Shown: positions 1-11,746, counted from the first letter of the stretch. The stretch: DNA of 64,000 bases from Lutjanus erythropterus (GCA_020091685.1 CM034592.1:41747622-41811621), one strand, 5' to 3'. Numbers and translations are program-made. Notes: a model not told the origin generated them from the sequence alone.

Positions 1-285
1 CAGGGCCTTTCTGTGTGGAGTTTGCATGTTCTCCTTGTGTCTGCGTGGGTTCATTCTGGGTACTTCAGTTTCCTCCTACAGTCCAAAGACATGCAGCATA
101 ATAGGTTAATTGGTAACTCTAAATTGCCCATAGATGTGAATGGTTGTCTATCTCTATGTGTCAACCCTGCAATGAACTGGTGACTTGTCCAGGGTGTACC
201 CTGCCTCTTGCCCAATGTCAGCTGGGATAGGCTTCAACCCCCTGCGATCCTTCAACAATAAGCGGTTATGGACAATGAATGAATG
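1..285 (+). mobile_element. LINE 3' tail (teleost L2/CR1-like), fragment
   Basis: The sequence follows a very common teleost repeat. It runs from GTGTGGAGTTTGCATGTTCT, through a TCCAAAGACATGCAG block, AATTGCCCATAGATGTGAAT, and CCAGGGTGTACCCTGCC, to GCTGGGATAGGCTTCAACCC, and ends in a short ATGAATGAATG tail. Short 3' tandem tails of this kind are typical of non-LTR retrotransposons that prime on a microsatellite-like 3' end. Only the 3' untranslated end is present, because the window starts inside it. Recognition is from memory; L2/CR1-like is the usual label, but the exact clade is not certain. The tail abuts Tc1 transposase sequence directly, so this copy probably inserted into an older Tc1 element. 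Confidence 0.7.
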
Positions 286-462
286 TACCACAGCTTGTTG
301 AAATTCCTGCTAATATTAAGCAAATTCGCACAGCCATTGAAGAGGAGTGGACCATCATCCCACAGGCCACAATCAACCTGATCAACTCTATGCAAAGAAG
401 ATGTGTTGCACTGCATGAGACAAATGGTGGTGACACCAGATTCTGGTTTTCTGCCCTGCATT
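286..462 (+). pseudogene. Tc1-like transposase C-terminal fragment
   Basis: The frame that opens at 279 reads AIEEEWTIIPQATINLINSM followed by RRCVALHETNGGDTRFW. This is the C-terminal end of a fish Tc1/mariner transposase, just after the third catalytic carboxylate. The family normally has two N residues and an extra residue in ATINNLINSM; one codon is missing here. Homology begins in the middle of the gene, right at the end of the LINE tail, and fades near 462. No terminal inverted repeat is visible. The catalytic DDE residues lie outside this piece, so it cannot act. It belongs to the same subfamily as the split element at 29089-31060. Confidence 0.75.
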
Positions 463-3400
463 TATGTTTTGAGTGTAAATGGCATGAGGCATTCACCACA
501 GGATTCAAATCTACAACCACTCTTTTACCAAAACTACTTCGTAACCACTAATGCTATCACGGCTTTTTGAACCACACCAGCATTCACAAAGAACGCTCTC
601 AGGGACCACAGTCCAATGTTAAAATGTAAATGATTATTTAAACATAGAAATAACAATCAAATTACCAGATTCTTTAGAATACACAGCCTGCGGCTACCCT
701 TCTTTCTTCTCTCTGTGCATTCAGCAGCATCACAAATAACTAAGCAGTGAAGCCTCCTATCCTAAGTTGTGTAAACATCGATTACCTGTGAGGTTTAATC
801 AATGGAAACATAGAAAATCAGTGATATAAATATGATTAAACTATATGAACATAGCTATTTTGCAAGGCCAGTTCTTCTCTGAACGGGTCCAATTAAATTA
901 ACCCCGAAACTGATGCTTAAGGTATTTCAGCGAGATTATGAAGGTCTGCAGGCTTGGCAACGCCACATGAATAAATACAGAAGGAGCAGAGTCTGAAACA
1001 AAGAGGGAAAACACTTGGACAGCAGGAGAATGAGTTAGTAAAGATGGAGGAGGCCAAGCAAGATGTACAACTGTGACAACACTGCAGGAGAGATATAATT
1101 AAATCTAATTACCTTGTTCATTTAAATTGTCCCTGCCACTTGTTAAACACTACCTCCCCAATCTCAAGGTTAATTAAGATTATTGTGACTCGGTGCTCTG
1201 GGACCCAAATCACTTTAGTCAAGGATTCAATGATTGTAAAAGACATTGTGTGATTATACGGCATGCCACTGAGACGCTGCTGAGGGTCTCAGTGAAGTCT
1301 CGGCTTTCTTTCTTTTGTTTTCTGATACTGTGTTGCTTCAAATGTCAGCATCTGAACTGTGGAGTTTAGAAATTTAATAAAATAAAGCAAACCAAAACAT
1401 TTTATAAATTGCATATTTCATAGATATAAATCTTTGATACATGTTCACCAGAAAATTTGGATTAGATTGTTGGAATTAATCATTTTTAAAGTTTTTTTGG
1501 TAGGACATGATTTGTCCTGATTCTCAAAAATGAGTGTTACACTACTACTGAGAGTCCGCTGGGAGGCCGAGTTCCACATATGTAGTAGATTGGCATCTTG
1601 TTTGCGGGCTCACAACAGATTGGGGGTTTACAGATGTCACTCTCTGGATGAGAGGGTAAAAAGTGAATCACTCCTTTGGACGCAGTAAGCACCCAATAAG
1701 AGAGCACGCTTTGCAGGTTGCAAAACGCGAGGTGCACCGCAACGCCTTCTTTTGTTGAAGCTGTTGTACCGAGTCGCTAGAAGTGGTTAAGTTCTAGTTA
1801 GTTAAACATCTGCATATGAGAGGCTGTTACACTGGACACGGGGAAATGGAGATCTGTATGGGGACACGAGACCCCCAGAAAGAGGAGAAATCACGGGGCA
1901 GCTCGGGGAGGGAGGTGTGGAAAGTTGAGCTAATATTAGCACACAAACAATTAACTCTATGCTATTAGTTCACTCTCAGTTTAAGTGATCGAAAACAACT
2001 CACCCCAAATCTAAAATAATGCAGTAATCTTCCTCCGGTTCCACTGTTTTCTGTTCAAACTCCAATTTTCAAAATCACGCAGCTCTTGGTATCCAGTAAC
2101 AGCCACCATTAGTTTGTCCCCTGTGATGATTATTACTTCCGAGATACTGTAAACTTTGTTTTCACTGCTACAGAAGGCCCGGCTCTCAGTTCATCAAGCT
2201 GCACAACATAAAAAAAGGATAAAATAATGTCGGGCGTTTTTTCTGGTCTGGAATTTAAGTTTTTTTTTTTTTCAACTCATGGCGTTCAGAGCGCTCCTGC
2301 AAAAAGTTTCTCTGAGCATCTAAAATGCTTTTTGCCTCCAGAAAACAACTGGAAAAAGAAAATCCTCACATCTGCATATTTTTCTCTTTTGAAGAGCAGC
2401 TCAAAATGATAAATAAATAAGTAAATTGAAAGCATTTGTCGGCTACAGTAGCTTCAACACATCATTATCAGAGAGGGTTATTCTTTGGCATAATGAGGCA
2501 CCTTTTGACCCACTGTATAATGGTTTACTACCCTGTGGAACGGCAAGATGTAGAGACCAGCCAGAGGGCTGTCCATTAATGCTACATCTTCTTCTTCAAC
2601 AAATCCCATAACAGACCAAAAGCAAGTATTGTCTGTGTATCCAACGCCTGATATGTCTTTTCCCTCTGTGCCGTAGAGCTCTGTTGCTGTCCAAAAACTC
2701 ACAAACACACCAGTGAGCCACATTGTTACACTGGGTTCCTTCATTACCATGAACACACACACTGTTGTAGTTTATTTGGACCCAACATACCCTGGCAGCA
2801 GAGCCGTTTTCACACAAACTGCAGTCTCATTGCCATAATGATCACAATGAATTCTGCTTGAAAACCTTCATTATCTCGCATACAGACGCGCAAAAAAACA
2901 AGACTCAAACACAGAGACAGTGTGCATGAAAGTAAACAGACAACACAGTTTGTTACGTAAGCTCTCGGCCACTGACTAATGGCCCTATCAGTCACACGTA
3001 GAAACAAACACACAGAGCTAATGACAAACTTGCTGTAACTTTATTATTGATTTTCTGGCCATATGCTGCGATAATTGCTCTGGAATTCTGTCTGAGTTGA
3101 AGGTTTGCACTTATTGCATTTATGGCTGGAAAACATCACATTCCTGAGATTTTGTTTAGTGCAGGAAAATCAAAACCACCGTAACGATAAACAAATGTAT
3201 GTATTGTAGGAGTGAAATTGTTGTACTCGAAAGCCTGATCACAAATTTCTTGTGTCTGTTTATGTTTAAAAGAACTGAGGATGACAGCAGTTCAACACAG
3301 TCTGCGCCTGCAGTGGAGGAAATACTTGTAGAAGAAGCAGGAATCACTAAATTGTTTAATTTGTTTCATGTGTACAGTTTCCTCATGATGCCACACAGAT

Positions 3401-3732
3401 CTTGCATGTCACACTTTGCATCCATCCATTGCACCGGGTTGACTATTTATCAAAGTGGAGCCTCACAGTTCTGTCTCCTATCAACCAAGTTGAGCCAGGT
3501 GAAATACGATTAAGAAAAATCTGATGTTTTTCCTTTCTTTGGACATTATAAGGTGTCCCACATGCTGCATTGGTTGCCCTCCAACATGTCACACCTCACA
3601 AAACAAAATGTTGCCTAATTTTTGTTCCTGATTCCTAAAGTCTTGTTAACATTTTGTCATTGTGCAATTTCAACCTCGTGCACAGATGCTGCCCTCCTAA
3701 AAAAGTCTAATAATGTAATCCAAGAGGTCAGA
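463..3732. other. No recognisable feature
   Basis: AT-leaning unique-looking sequence. Short frames on both strands show no domain or codon coherence. There is a T run near 2260-2273 and nothing else that I can name. Confidence 0.6.
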
Positions 3733-3890
3733 TTATTACCTCCACCAAGGAGGTTTTGTTTTCAGGTGCTGGTTGTCAGTTTGTTTGTCTGTTTGTCAGC
3801 AGCATGATGGAGAAACTACTGGCCCAACTGTCTTGAAACTTGGTGGAGAGGTCTAGCATGGCTCAAGGAAAAACCTATTAAATTTTAATC
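3733..3890 (+). repeat. Widespread 'CTCCACCAAGGAGGTTTTGT' repeat
   Basis: The stretch has the landmarks of a repeat seen in many fish and invertebrate genomes: CTCCACCAAGGAGGTTTTGT, then GTTTGTTTGTCTGTTTGTC, AACTACTGGCCCAACTG, CTTGAAACTTGGTGGAGAGG and finally CCTATTAAATTTT. No coding capacity or terminal repeats are visible. The class of the parent element is unknown to me. Confidence 0.6.
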
Positions 3891-4050
3891 ATAAACTCCT
3901 TGTTGTAGCTTCAACACTGCAAGATAGGCCGGTTGTAACACAGGCATCTATGGCAAAATTAACTGAATTTGTAGCACATGCACAAACCTGTCATAATTTA
4001 AGTGAATGGTGTGCTGTGACTGGAGATACAACAAAACATAACAGCCACCT

Positions 4051-4466
4051 GACGGCTAAATTCCACCAGGTGCGGCTGCATCGTGTTACAGCTGCATCAC
4101 GTCATTGGAGCTGATCGCCTCCATTCTACAAAATGCAGCGCCTCGGTGTGTCCCAGAAGCGGCTCACCGCTCCGCTTCAAATACAGATTGAATGAGCAGG
4201 AGGTCAGATGCAGAAAAGGCGGGGAGAAGCCAGTTAATTTTCAAAATAAAAGACCCCGTGCAGACTCACGATCATATAGACAGACAGAAAAGAAACTATT
4301 TAACCACGTAGACTGTTTATCCATGGTAGAAGCACAAAGAGCAAAGAAAGAGGACTAAATCAACAAAAGCTGAGCAAGTAAACATAATCAGGCAGGCAAA
4401 ACGATCCAATGCTGAAACGCTTGCGGCTGTGCAGAGGACGGATCAGAACCGTGGCACAAACGTGCA
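4051..4466 (+). repeat. Dispersed repeat A, copy 1
   Basis: This segment aligns over its length with 52370-52840 in the same orientation. Shared blocks include GACGGCTAAATTCCACCAG, GTCCCAGAAGCGGCT, TTAATTTTCAAAATAAAAGA, CCATGGTAGAAGCACAAAGA and AGAGGACGGATCAGAA. This copy lacks about 48 bp that copy 2 has between CAAATACA and GAATGAGCAGG. No transposase is recognisable. It is probably a non-autonomous DNA transposon. A 91-codon frame over it is not coherent with copy 2 and is not taken as a gene. Confidence 0.7.
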
Positions 4467-5384
4467 GTTTCTAGTGGTTGCACTTGCAGATTTCCAAATC
4501 ATAGGAGACTCTAATATTGGCCTTGGCAGAGGTCTGTGCTCTCAAAGTGCCCTTCTAATTGATGATTTTAATGTCATTTCCGTCAGCCAGTAAACACTAG
4601 CTATGAACCAAAACTCCAATTTATAATGCTGCCATTTTCAAATGTTTCATTCGTGAATAAAAACTTAAATTTTAAATATGTCAGTGTTAGCCTAGTTTAT
4701 TTTTGCAATAAGGGAGACAGATAAGAATAAGAATAAGCACAGGAGCAGACAAAGCAGACACACTGATTGTGCTCCTGAGTGTGTGTCTGTGTGTGTGTTT
4801 GTGTATGTAAGCAGTTCGTGTCCAGTCTCATCGCCTGCTGGACTTCCAGAGTAGAATATAAATGCGGAGCAGAGGAGCATCTCAGAATTTCCCCCGAGGC
4901 CGGAGACTAAACGCCGTCTTTGCTTCGGCCCATTTTCCCGCTCATGTAAAATACATTGGGCTTCATGGCACACTGGACTGGATCAACAAAGAAACTGGAT
5001 GCATATAACAAGATGACAGCAGCCTCTAGAGGCTTTGTGGTCGTATGTATCATAAATCTCCCAGCAATCCCAGCTTGTTCAATCATGGAGGTCCACTGCA
5101 GAGCAACCAGGCTGGAAACAAAGAGCAAGCTGATGCAGCTTTGTTGTGGTGCAGCTGCACATCCATTCTGTTAATGTAATCAGACCAGACCTTTTTCACT
5201 TTAAAGAACCAGTCTGTTCACATAAAGGTGGTCCAGTTTTGAGTTTTTGTTCGAGTTGCTCTCATTTGTTTATAAATGTGACCACAAATTAAATCTTTAA
5301 ATCAGAACTGGAGTATGCGCCTTGCAAAAGTGCAGAATTTAGGCGCGGCGATGTTTTCACTCTTCTCCTTACCGGCTTCAGCAA
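4467..5384. other. No recognisable feature
   Basis: A short imperfect TG run lies near 4780-4806. Otherwise I see no gene, repeat family or RNA. Confidence 0.55.
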
Positions 5385-5494
5385 GAGTTTGATCTGATTG
5401 GTTGAAGTTAGCCAGTGTTGGGTGTGATAGACAGATGGGTCATCCAATCACCAGCCAAGTGTTTTTTTTAACATACCCATCCCTTTCCAAACAG
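5385..5494 (+). repeat. Dispersed repeat D, copy 1
   Basis: Matches 32953-33048 in the same orientation: GAGTTTGATCTGATTGGTTG, GATAGACAGATGGGTCATCC, then CCCTTTCCAAACAG. It resembles a common teleost repeat with an ATTGGTTGAAG block. The parent class is unknown. Confidence 0.55.
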
Positions 5495-6178
5495 TTTCTA
5501 AAGGGGCCTTTATATGATAAGAATCAATCAGGATGCCTGGTATACAAATGGCTGAGCTACCTTTAGCTCTGGATGTAGCTAAGTTCATAAACTATATCAG
5601 GGGTCCCTAACAGGCGGACCGCGGTCCGAGTCTGGGCCCACACGCCGTCCTATACGGACCCGGACCTATAACCAATAAATTATGAAGAGATTTTAAATTT
5701 TGACGGGACGCTTCTATTTTAACTGGCCCGACTTTTCTAGTCTTTCCGGCGCTGGTTTAGCTGATCAGGAAACGCACAGACCAACTGCAGAGAAGCTGCG
5801 TGTGGAGGAGACTGTTGTTAATGACGGAGTTTATTACAACAGAAACTAACATGATGACATCGACATCAACCAGATGCACTTATAAAATTAAACAACTGTA
5901 TAAGGACGTAAAACAGGAGAGTCTGTGTTTCTCTGTGAGAAACTTTCAGACCTTCTCACAGCAGAGTGAACAGGTGAGGGAGGAGAGGAGGGCAGACTGA
6001 TCACTAATCAATCACTGATACCGTCGTCCTCTCGGACTGATTAAAAGAATAAAAATGCCAAAATTGGTGACAAACCAAACCTGGGTGTCCACACAAATAA
6101 AGTGCAGACAATGCAGAGTGAAACATCGTGCTGTTTACAGACAGTCTGCTGTCTGTAGTTTGACAGAGAGACAGAGAG

Positions 6179-6303
6179 GGTCGTGTCTAGAAGGGAACCC
6201 TAGACCCGCGAAAGATCGCGCAAGTTTGATTATTTTAGTAGAACTAACGAACACAAATCTCGCGATAGTTGTGCAAATAAAGAGTTACCTTCTAGACGCG
6301 ACC
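6179..6303. mobile_element. Small inverted-repeat element (MITE-like), copy 1
   Basis: The left end reads GGTCGTGTCTAGAAGGGAAC and the right end, on the other strand, GGTCGCGTCTAGAAGGTAAC. The two match at 18 of 20 bases. Both arms also carry an ATCGCG block further in. The element is 125 bp, non-coding, and sits inside the hAT-like element. No clear target duplication is seen. A second copy lies at 7415-7542. Confidence 0.65.
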
Positions 6304-7039
6304 GAAAAAGGTGCGCAGCTCCAAAAATAGAAAATCATGTCGTGGTGTCGATGTTTTTAATGTGGCGGGCCGCCATAAATAAAACACTATTCACTGATCC
6401 ACAGAGTCACTGAAACACTGATCACTGACCTGCTGTGATGGAAAAATACTCACATTCTTTTCTTAGGTATTTTTACATTGTGGTATTAGTGTTTTTACTT
6501 AATTACAATTTAAATATTTGGTATGTTATTGTTTCCTTTTTTGAAAAATCAACATTTTTATTGCTGTTGTTGTTCTTTAATGGTATTCTTATCATATTTT
6601 TTGATTGGTCTGTATTTAGTATACAGACCTGCAAACTCATAAGAGGAGAAAAAGGTGGCATGTTGGTAAACCAGTCCCCTGTCCTCTGGGAGTCTGGGAG
6701 CGTCTGTCCTGCTCCAGAAGAAAAATGTTGTGATTTTAACATGTGAACAAAACATCTGGTGACTGTTTCAGTTAAAAGAGTTAGTTCCATCTTCTGTTTG
6801 TGGTTTCTGCAGACATTACTACCTTTACTTTTACCTTTGTACTTGAAAAGAAAAGTAAAAAGTAAAGTAAAAACAGTAAATCTACATTAAAAGTAAAGTT
6901 ACTGTGTATTTTTACTTTAGCAATTCATAGTTGTTCATTTAATAGACCCGTCTTATCTTCTCTTTTGTATATTGCCATTGTTCTTAAATAAAGCAAAAAT
7001 AATGTAATAGAAAAAAATGCAGAACATCTTATCTGATTA

Positions 7040-7147
7040 CTTGATTAATTGCCAGAATAATCGATAAATTATGCTTTAATTTTACTGGTCTTGAGATCAA
7101 ATTGGGCTGTATGTGGCCCCTGAACCAAAATGAGTTTGACACCCCTG
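7040..7147 (-). mobile_element. hAT terminus nested in the 5598-7292 element
   Basis: Read on the minus strand it starts CAGGGGTGTCAAACTCATTT and continues GGGGCCACATACAGCCC and AATTTGATCTC. This is a very common terminus of fish hAT elements. The matching opposite end was not found, so this is a partial copy. Its inner limit (7040) is approximate. Confidence 0.6.
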
Positions 7148-7414
7148 ATGTAGACGTTGATACAACTACGACACTACTTCAGTATATATCACTCTAGATC
7201 ATAACACAAGTTAGACATTATGATGTTCCAGACCTTTGCTTTAGGAAATTTTCTCTGACTGGACCTCTTTGAATTTTAGTTGAATACCCCTGAACTATAT
7301 GATAGCCCAACCTGACTGTTTGCATTTCGCAATGCGTTGTGTTTACTAGTGAGATCGTAGTCTGTTTTCAATGTTGTGTTTTAGAGTTTGGAAAACACTG
7401 AAACACTTTTCTTC

Positions 7415-7542
7415 AGTCATGTCTGGAAGGGAACCCTTCATTTGCAAAACTCTCGAGAGATTTCTGTATGTTGTTCCTTCACTGTGACGTTAAAATGATC
7501 ACTCTCACGAGATCTTCCTGGGTTTCCCTTCAAGACTCGACC
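7415..7542. mobile_element. Small inverted-repeat element (MITE-like), copy 2
   Basis: The left end reads AGTCATGTCTGGAAGGGAAC and the right end, on the other strand, GGTCGAGTCTTGAAGGGAAA. The termini and length (128 bp) agree with copy 1 at 6179-6303, while the interiors have diverged. It lies about 120 bp outside the right end of the hAT element that holds copy 1. Confidence 0.6.
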
Positions 7543-7985
7543 ATCGGTTTCTCTCTCTTCTGCTTGTGTCACTTCCACACGTCTGTGGTCTCTTCTCCCT
7601 CCGCCGTCACATACAGCTGTCATCTCAGTGGTTGCGCTTTGAAAGGTCAGCGGAAAACGAGGTCAGCGTTCAAGTGATTTGAACTTTGAGCGCAGCGGTC
7701 AGCGGTAGATCCGAGCGGTGCCACTTACTCGGGCGCCACCGCTCTGGACAGCCAGCGCAAAGCGTTTTTACCGCTGAGGAGGATATAGTGGAGAGGATGA
7801 TACATACATGAGAAATGTTTCCTGTGAGCTCTGACAAGTAGGACAAGAAAAGAACCTCAAACAGCAACTCAGCCTCCATCGACAGTAACTTGTGAGCGAT
7901 TAACAGGAAATCAAAAGAAGACACACAATGTTTGGATCTTCAAAAAAAAGCAAAGTCATCACTTTTGGTGTGAACCTTTACCCTA
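7543..7985. other. No recognisable feature
   Basis: GC content is slightly higher than in the surroundings around 7640-7760 (GAGCGCAGCGG, CGGGCGCCACCGC), but there is no long reading frame and no recognised repeat. Confidence 0.5.
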
Positions 7986-10650
7986 ACAGAAAAAAAGCTT
8001 TTCTTATCCTCTCCTTAATCCACCCTTCTGCTTTCTTGTCGTCTTCCTCCCGCAAGAGCATCCCTCTTCCTCCTCTCCTGACTCAGTGTAACACCCCAGC
8101 CTCTCTCCTCCTCCTCTGTTCTCCTTCATTAGCTCTTTTTTTTTCTCCCACATGGTCTCCACAGCCCGACGATTCTGCTGACACCCTCAAGTTCCTCGTT
8201 CATCCTCGTGGTGAATAAATAAAAAAAAACACACAATCTAGATCAGCCTCATACTCAAACTGAATCTCACAACTTAAATCAACCTGATACTTGACTCTCT
8301 CTCGTGTTTGTAACGCTGTTGGTTCAAACGCTCTCCGCTCAGCCACGGTTGATGACAGTTATTTTCACTTTAAAGTCAGAAAGCTCATTCCGATGGTTAC
8401 AAGGCACGCTGTGCTAGTTTGCATGATTTATTTGTGCGTCTTTGACCTTTTTTTAAAAGTCAGGGCTCAGCTTTGGTTGCCAAAGTTAAAGATCACAAAA
8501 ACCAGGTCAGAAGTCATTGACCTAAATCTTAACATCCAAATTAAGATGCTTACAAAATCAGCCTGCAATCGCCTTCAGAATAAATCAAGAATTACAGTTA
8601 CGTCTCAGCGGGATTTAGAAAAACTTGTCCATGAAGGAATGAACTGTAATGCATTGCAAATTAATGTTAAACTTATTTTTGTGATTTCTTTGCTTTTCCT
8701 GCAAAAGTCTAATCTATGTCTTAACAGCTTTCACCCCTAATTTTGTGTTTCCACCTCCAGCAGGAAAAACAATCTCTGGGGCTTTTTCTTAGCTTACTAA
8801 ATTTATATAGGTAATTATAAATATTATTTATGTGTCTTTCTATGTGTCCTTTAATTTCTTTTATATCATATCTTAATGTCTTGCTAAATTGCCTTGTTGA
8901 TGTAGGATCCGCAAATAATTTTGCGTTTCTTCACCTTTTTGTTTTCATGACATTTTCCACCATATCGGTCTGTAATATACATTGTGTTGTAATTAATGGC
9001 GGATCTCATTGTTTAGGTGGGTTCTTTTCCTTTTTCTTTTCTCTATTTTCACCATCTCCTCAGCTTTTTCTTCTACCTCCATTGTTTCCTTTAACCTCTC
9101 TCCTTCACTCTTTCTTCTCCCTCCCATCCTTCCTTGCTTCCTTTTCTTCCTTCCCTCATGCCTCCCCCTGGATGCGTCCCGTTGCTCCAAAACTGCCATC
9201 CTAATTTTTTAATGCTGTGTTATTTGGAAGACTGCCCCACTTACAAATTGCTGTTGTGTTGCATTCACTAAATAAATTCATAAAAGAAAAAATAGACTCG
9301 AGAGGAAAATCTTCACCTTTACCTGCGTCTCCTTCGTCACAAAAAATAGTGCTGTTTTTTAAATAATTTTATTTTTTTAAATCAACAAATTCCATTAAAA
9401 AGACAAGATAAAACAGCAATGGATGCTTCTGTCTTAATGTCAAAAGAAGATAGAAACTATTAAAAACAGACGAACACGCTTCAGTTTTGTGACATACTTC
9501 TTCCTTTCTCTTACTTCTTTGACTTAACTTCTAAAGTCAGTTTTCCTTCCTCTTCTTCCTCCTCATCTTCCTTGTCTTCTGCTTCTTTTTTGCTTATTTG
9601 TCCTCCTCTCTCTCTTCCTCTACTTATCTTCCTATTCCTTGTCTTCTTTCTCTTATTCCTCCACCTTTTCTCTTCTTCCTCCTCATCCTCTTCTTACTCC
9701 CCCTCTTCCTCTCCTAGTCTTCCTTTTCTTTTTCCTTCTTTCCCTCTTGTCCTCATCCTGCTCCTCCTCCTCCTTCTTCGTCCCCTTCTTCCTGATCTTC
9801 CTCTCATTCCTCCCCTACTCTTTTTCTACTTTCTCCTCCTCATCTTCTTTTTCCCCGTCTCTGTCCTCTTCTTCATCTATAAGAATGGAAATCCAAACAC
9901 TTCAGCACTCGGATTCATAAAAATAAAACTTCTGAACACTCCTTCCCCGTGAAGAAGAAGTTTTACAGCCTCCAACATTTTGTTAGTGTCTCCTAAACTA
10001 AAAAGTGGCAGGAAAGTGTGTCGACTTTGACCAATAAAAACAACTTAGAGGTGGAAGAAGTTCAAATGCTGAGAAAGAGTCAAAGGAGTTGACATTTTAC
10101 AAAGCAAAATGTCACTTGCTTCCCTTGCTTCCTGACACACACAGACTCTGGTTATCAGATTGATTCAAACCAAACAAAGTGACTCAATGTTTGCTCTTTT
10201 GGTTGCTTGTATTGCAGTCGCTCCTCTCCTTTGCTGTCCTCTTGAACTCTTTAATTTCTTTTCTCCCCTTCTGCTTCATCTTTCGTTCTTCTTTCCTCTC
10301 AGTACGTCTCCATCCTTCACATTTAAGTGAAGCTTTTATTTAATTCCTTCTCCGCTATCACTGCGGCAAATTGGCTTATGTGTTTGTGTTATCAGGCGCT
10401 TCCTCTCACTCGTAAATCTGTCTCTTTTTCTTATTTCTCTTTGTTGTGCGTTCTTCCTCCTGCTTGACTCATCTGTTGCTCCTTGTCTCTCATGTCTTCC
10501 TGTCTCCCTTCCCGTCTTACTTCCTTTTTCACTCCTTGATTTTATGTCTTCTTTCTTCTGCCTCTTTTTGTTAAACTTCAACCCTATCCCCTTCTTTTTA
10601 ATTCCTCTTGTTTAACTTTATTTTCTTCTTTAATCAGCTCCCATATTTCC
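7986..10650. repeat. Long pyrimidine-rich (+ strand) low-complexity region
   Basis: Much of this stretch has a strong excess of T and C on the + strand. The densest tracts are at about 8010-8160, 9020-9170, 9540-9880 and 10240-10680, made of irregular CTTCC, TCC and TTC runs. The 93- to 126-codon frames here translate to runs of S, L, F and P and are artefacts of composition. The 149-codon frame at 8291-8740 lies in a less biased gap and matches nothing I know. Mirror-type pyrimidine tracts can form triplex DNA; this is inferred, not shown. Confidence 0.7.
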
Positions 10651-10837
10651 CATCATTTTTCTCCTGTTATGTCTTTTCATCTCCTTTCGTCAAATATTTT
10701 CATATGATTTTTTATGGAAAGACATAGAGGATCCTTTGCTGATCTTAATTTTTCCAAACATTGGTGTCAGTATGCATTTAAAAGAAATAAATGATGAAAA
10801 CTGGATTATAATAATTCAATTTCTCTGTCTTTATTTT

Positions 10838-11235
10838 TTAAAGGGGATCCATTATGCTAATTTCCACCCCGGTATTTTCATTTTGGAACTCTACTCGTCT
10901 TTTTAAGGCCCGCCTCCCTCTCCGCCCACTTTCTCCTGATTGGCCAACTTCCTGGAAGTCTGCAGGGCAGCACCAACTGCTTGAGAACACCGCAAGAGTT
11001 TTACTTGTTTGTGGCTACTTAAGCTGCTAGCTGACTAGTTAGTTTTCTCTCTGATGTCCTCCAGCTTGTCTTGTTGTCTGCTCGCTGTTAGCAGCTAGCT
11101 ACTTTAGCTGCGAACTGCTGGTTAGCTCAGTTAGCCTACATGCAACTGACTCAACCCAGACTGGGAACTCAAACAGCTAACTAGCAGTAGCGGTTAGCTA
11201 CTTTAGCAGCATATAATAGAGACTCACAGAAAGTT
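10838..11235 (+). repeat. Teleost 'AAAGGGGAYC-ATTATGCT' DNA repeat, truncated
   Basis: It starts TTAAAGGGGATCCATTATGC, then has a CCCGCCTCC block and TCTCCTGATTGGCC. This is the order of a common fish element whose ends read AAAGGGGACCTATTATGC. The expected opposite end is absent. The distal part is rich in GCTAGCTA-type motifs, with a repeated TTAGCTACTTTAGC at about 11094 and 11193. The distal limit is approximate. Confidence 0.55.
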
Positions 11236-11720
11236 GAGCAACAGCAGGACATCAGAGGAAAAACCAGAAAACATAAAACTAAAACTTGAAAAGACATTTT
11301 CAAGCTTTTTCTTTACAGTAAATGGTTTCCTTTGACAGAAGGAAACATAACAAATTTACAGTGTTTAGAAATATAAACATTCAGTGTGAAGTTCTCTGTT
11401 TCTTTAAATAAAATCTTGAATGTAAAAAAAAACTCTCCCCACCCCCAAAAAAAGATGGAAATTAAGGCCCTCATCATTGTAAAAAAAAAAAAAAAGTCAA
11501 AACTGACGACAAAAGTTATCCTGAGGACAGCAGACAGAAGTGCACACACACAAAACAGGAATACACACACACTCGTGTGTACACACCTGCACACATCCAC
11601 AATCAACACTCACACATACAACCTTGGAAGCCTCTGGCTGCCACGGCAACCTTCCAGCGAGCGGATTAAACCGAGCAGACAGTGAGCCAGGGTTGTAATT
11701 AGTCTGTGTGTGAGCGCGCG
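11236..11720. other. No gene; A-rich and CA-rich sequence
   Basis: Short A runs (11426-11434, 11481-11495) and scattered CACACA near 11540-11620. No gene or named repeat is visible. Confidence 0.5.
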
Positions 11721-11746
11721 TGTGTGTGTGTGTGTGTGTGTGTGTG
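11721..11746. repeat. (TG)13 microsatellite
   Basis: Thirteen uninterrupted TG units preceded by GCGCGCG. Alternating purine-pyrimidine sequence of this sort can take the Z-DNA form. Confidence 0.95.

Larger units (their letters stand above)
5598..7292. mobile_element. hAT-like non-autonomous composite element
   Basis: The left end starts CAGGGGTCCCTAAC and the right end, read on the other strand, starts CAGGGGTATTCAAC. Both show the CAGGGGT...AAC terminal pattern of fish hAT elements. The eight bases before the left end (5590-5597) and after the right end (7293-7300) are both AACTATAT, a perfect hAT-length target duplication. The interior codes for no recognisable transposase. It also holds a small inverted-repeat element (6179-6303), a second hAT terminus (to 7147), and a remnant of a teleost repeat rich in TTTTACTT (about 6463-6505). 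The two termini match only over seven to ten bases, so a composite origin is possible. Confidence 0.6.

Noticed and set aside
8291-8740. 149-codon open frame, the longest in the window
   Set aside because: No domain, no repeat family match, ordinary AT-rich codon use and no splice context. A frame of this size is expected by chance in 64 kb.
9572-9952. 126-codon frame rich in S, L, F and P
   Set aside because: Pure artefact of a pyrimidine tract; all frames of such a tract stay open.
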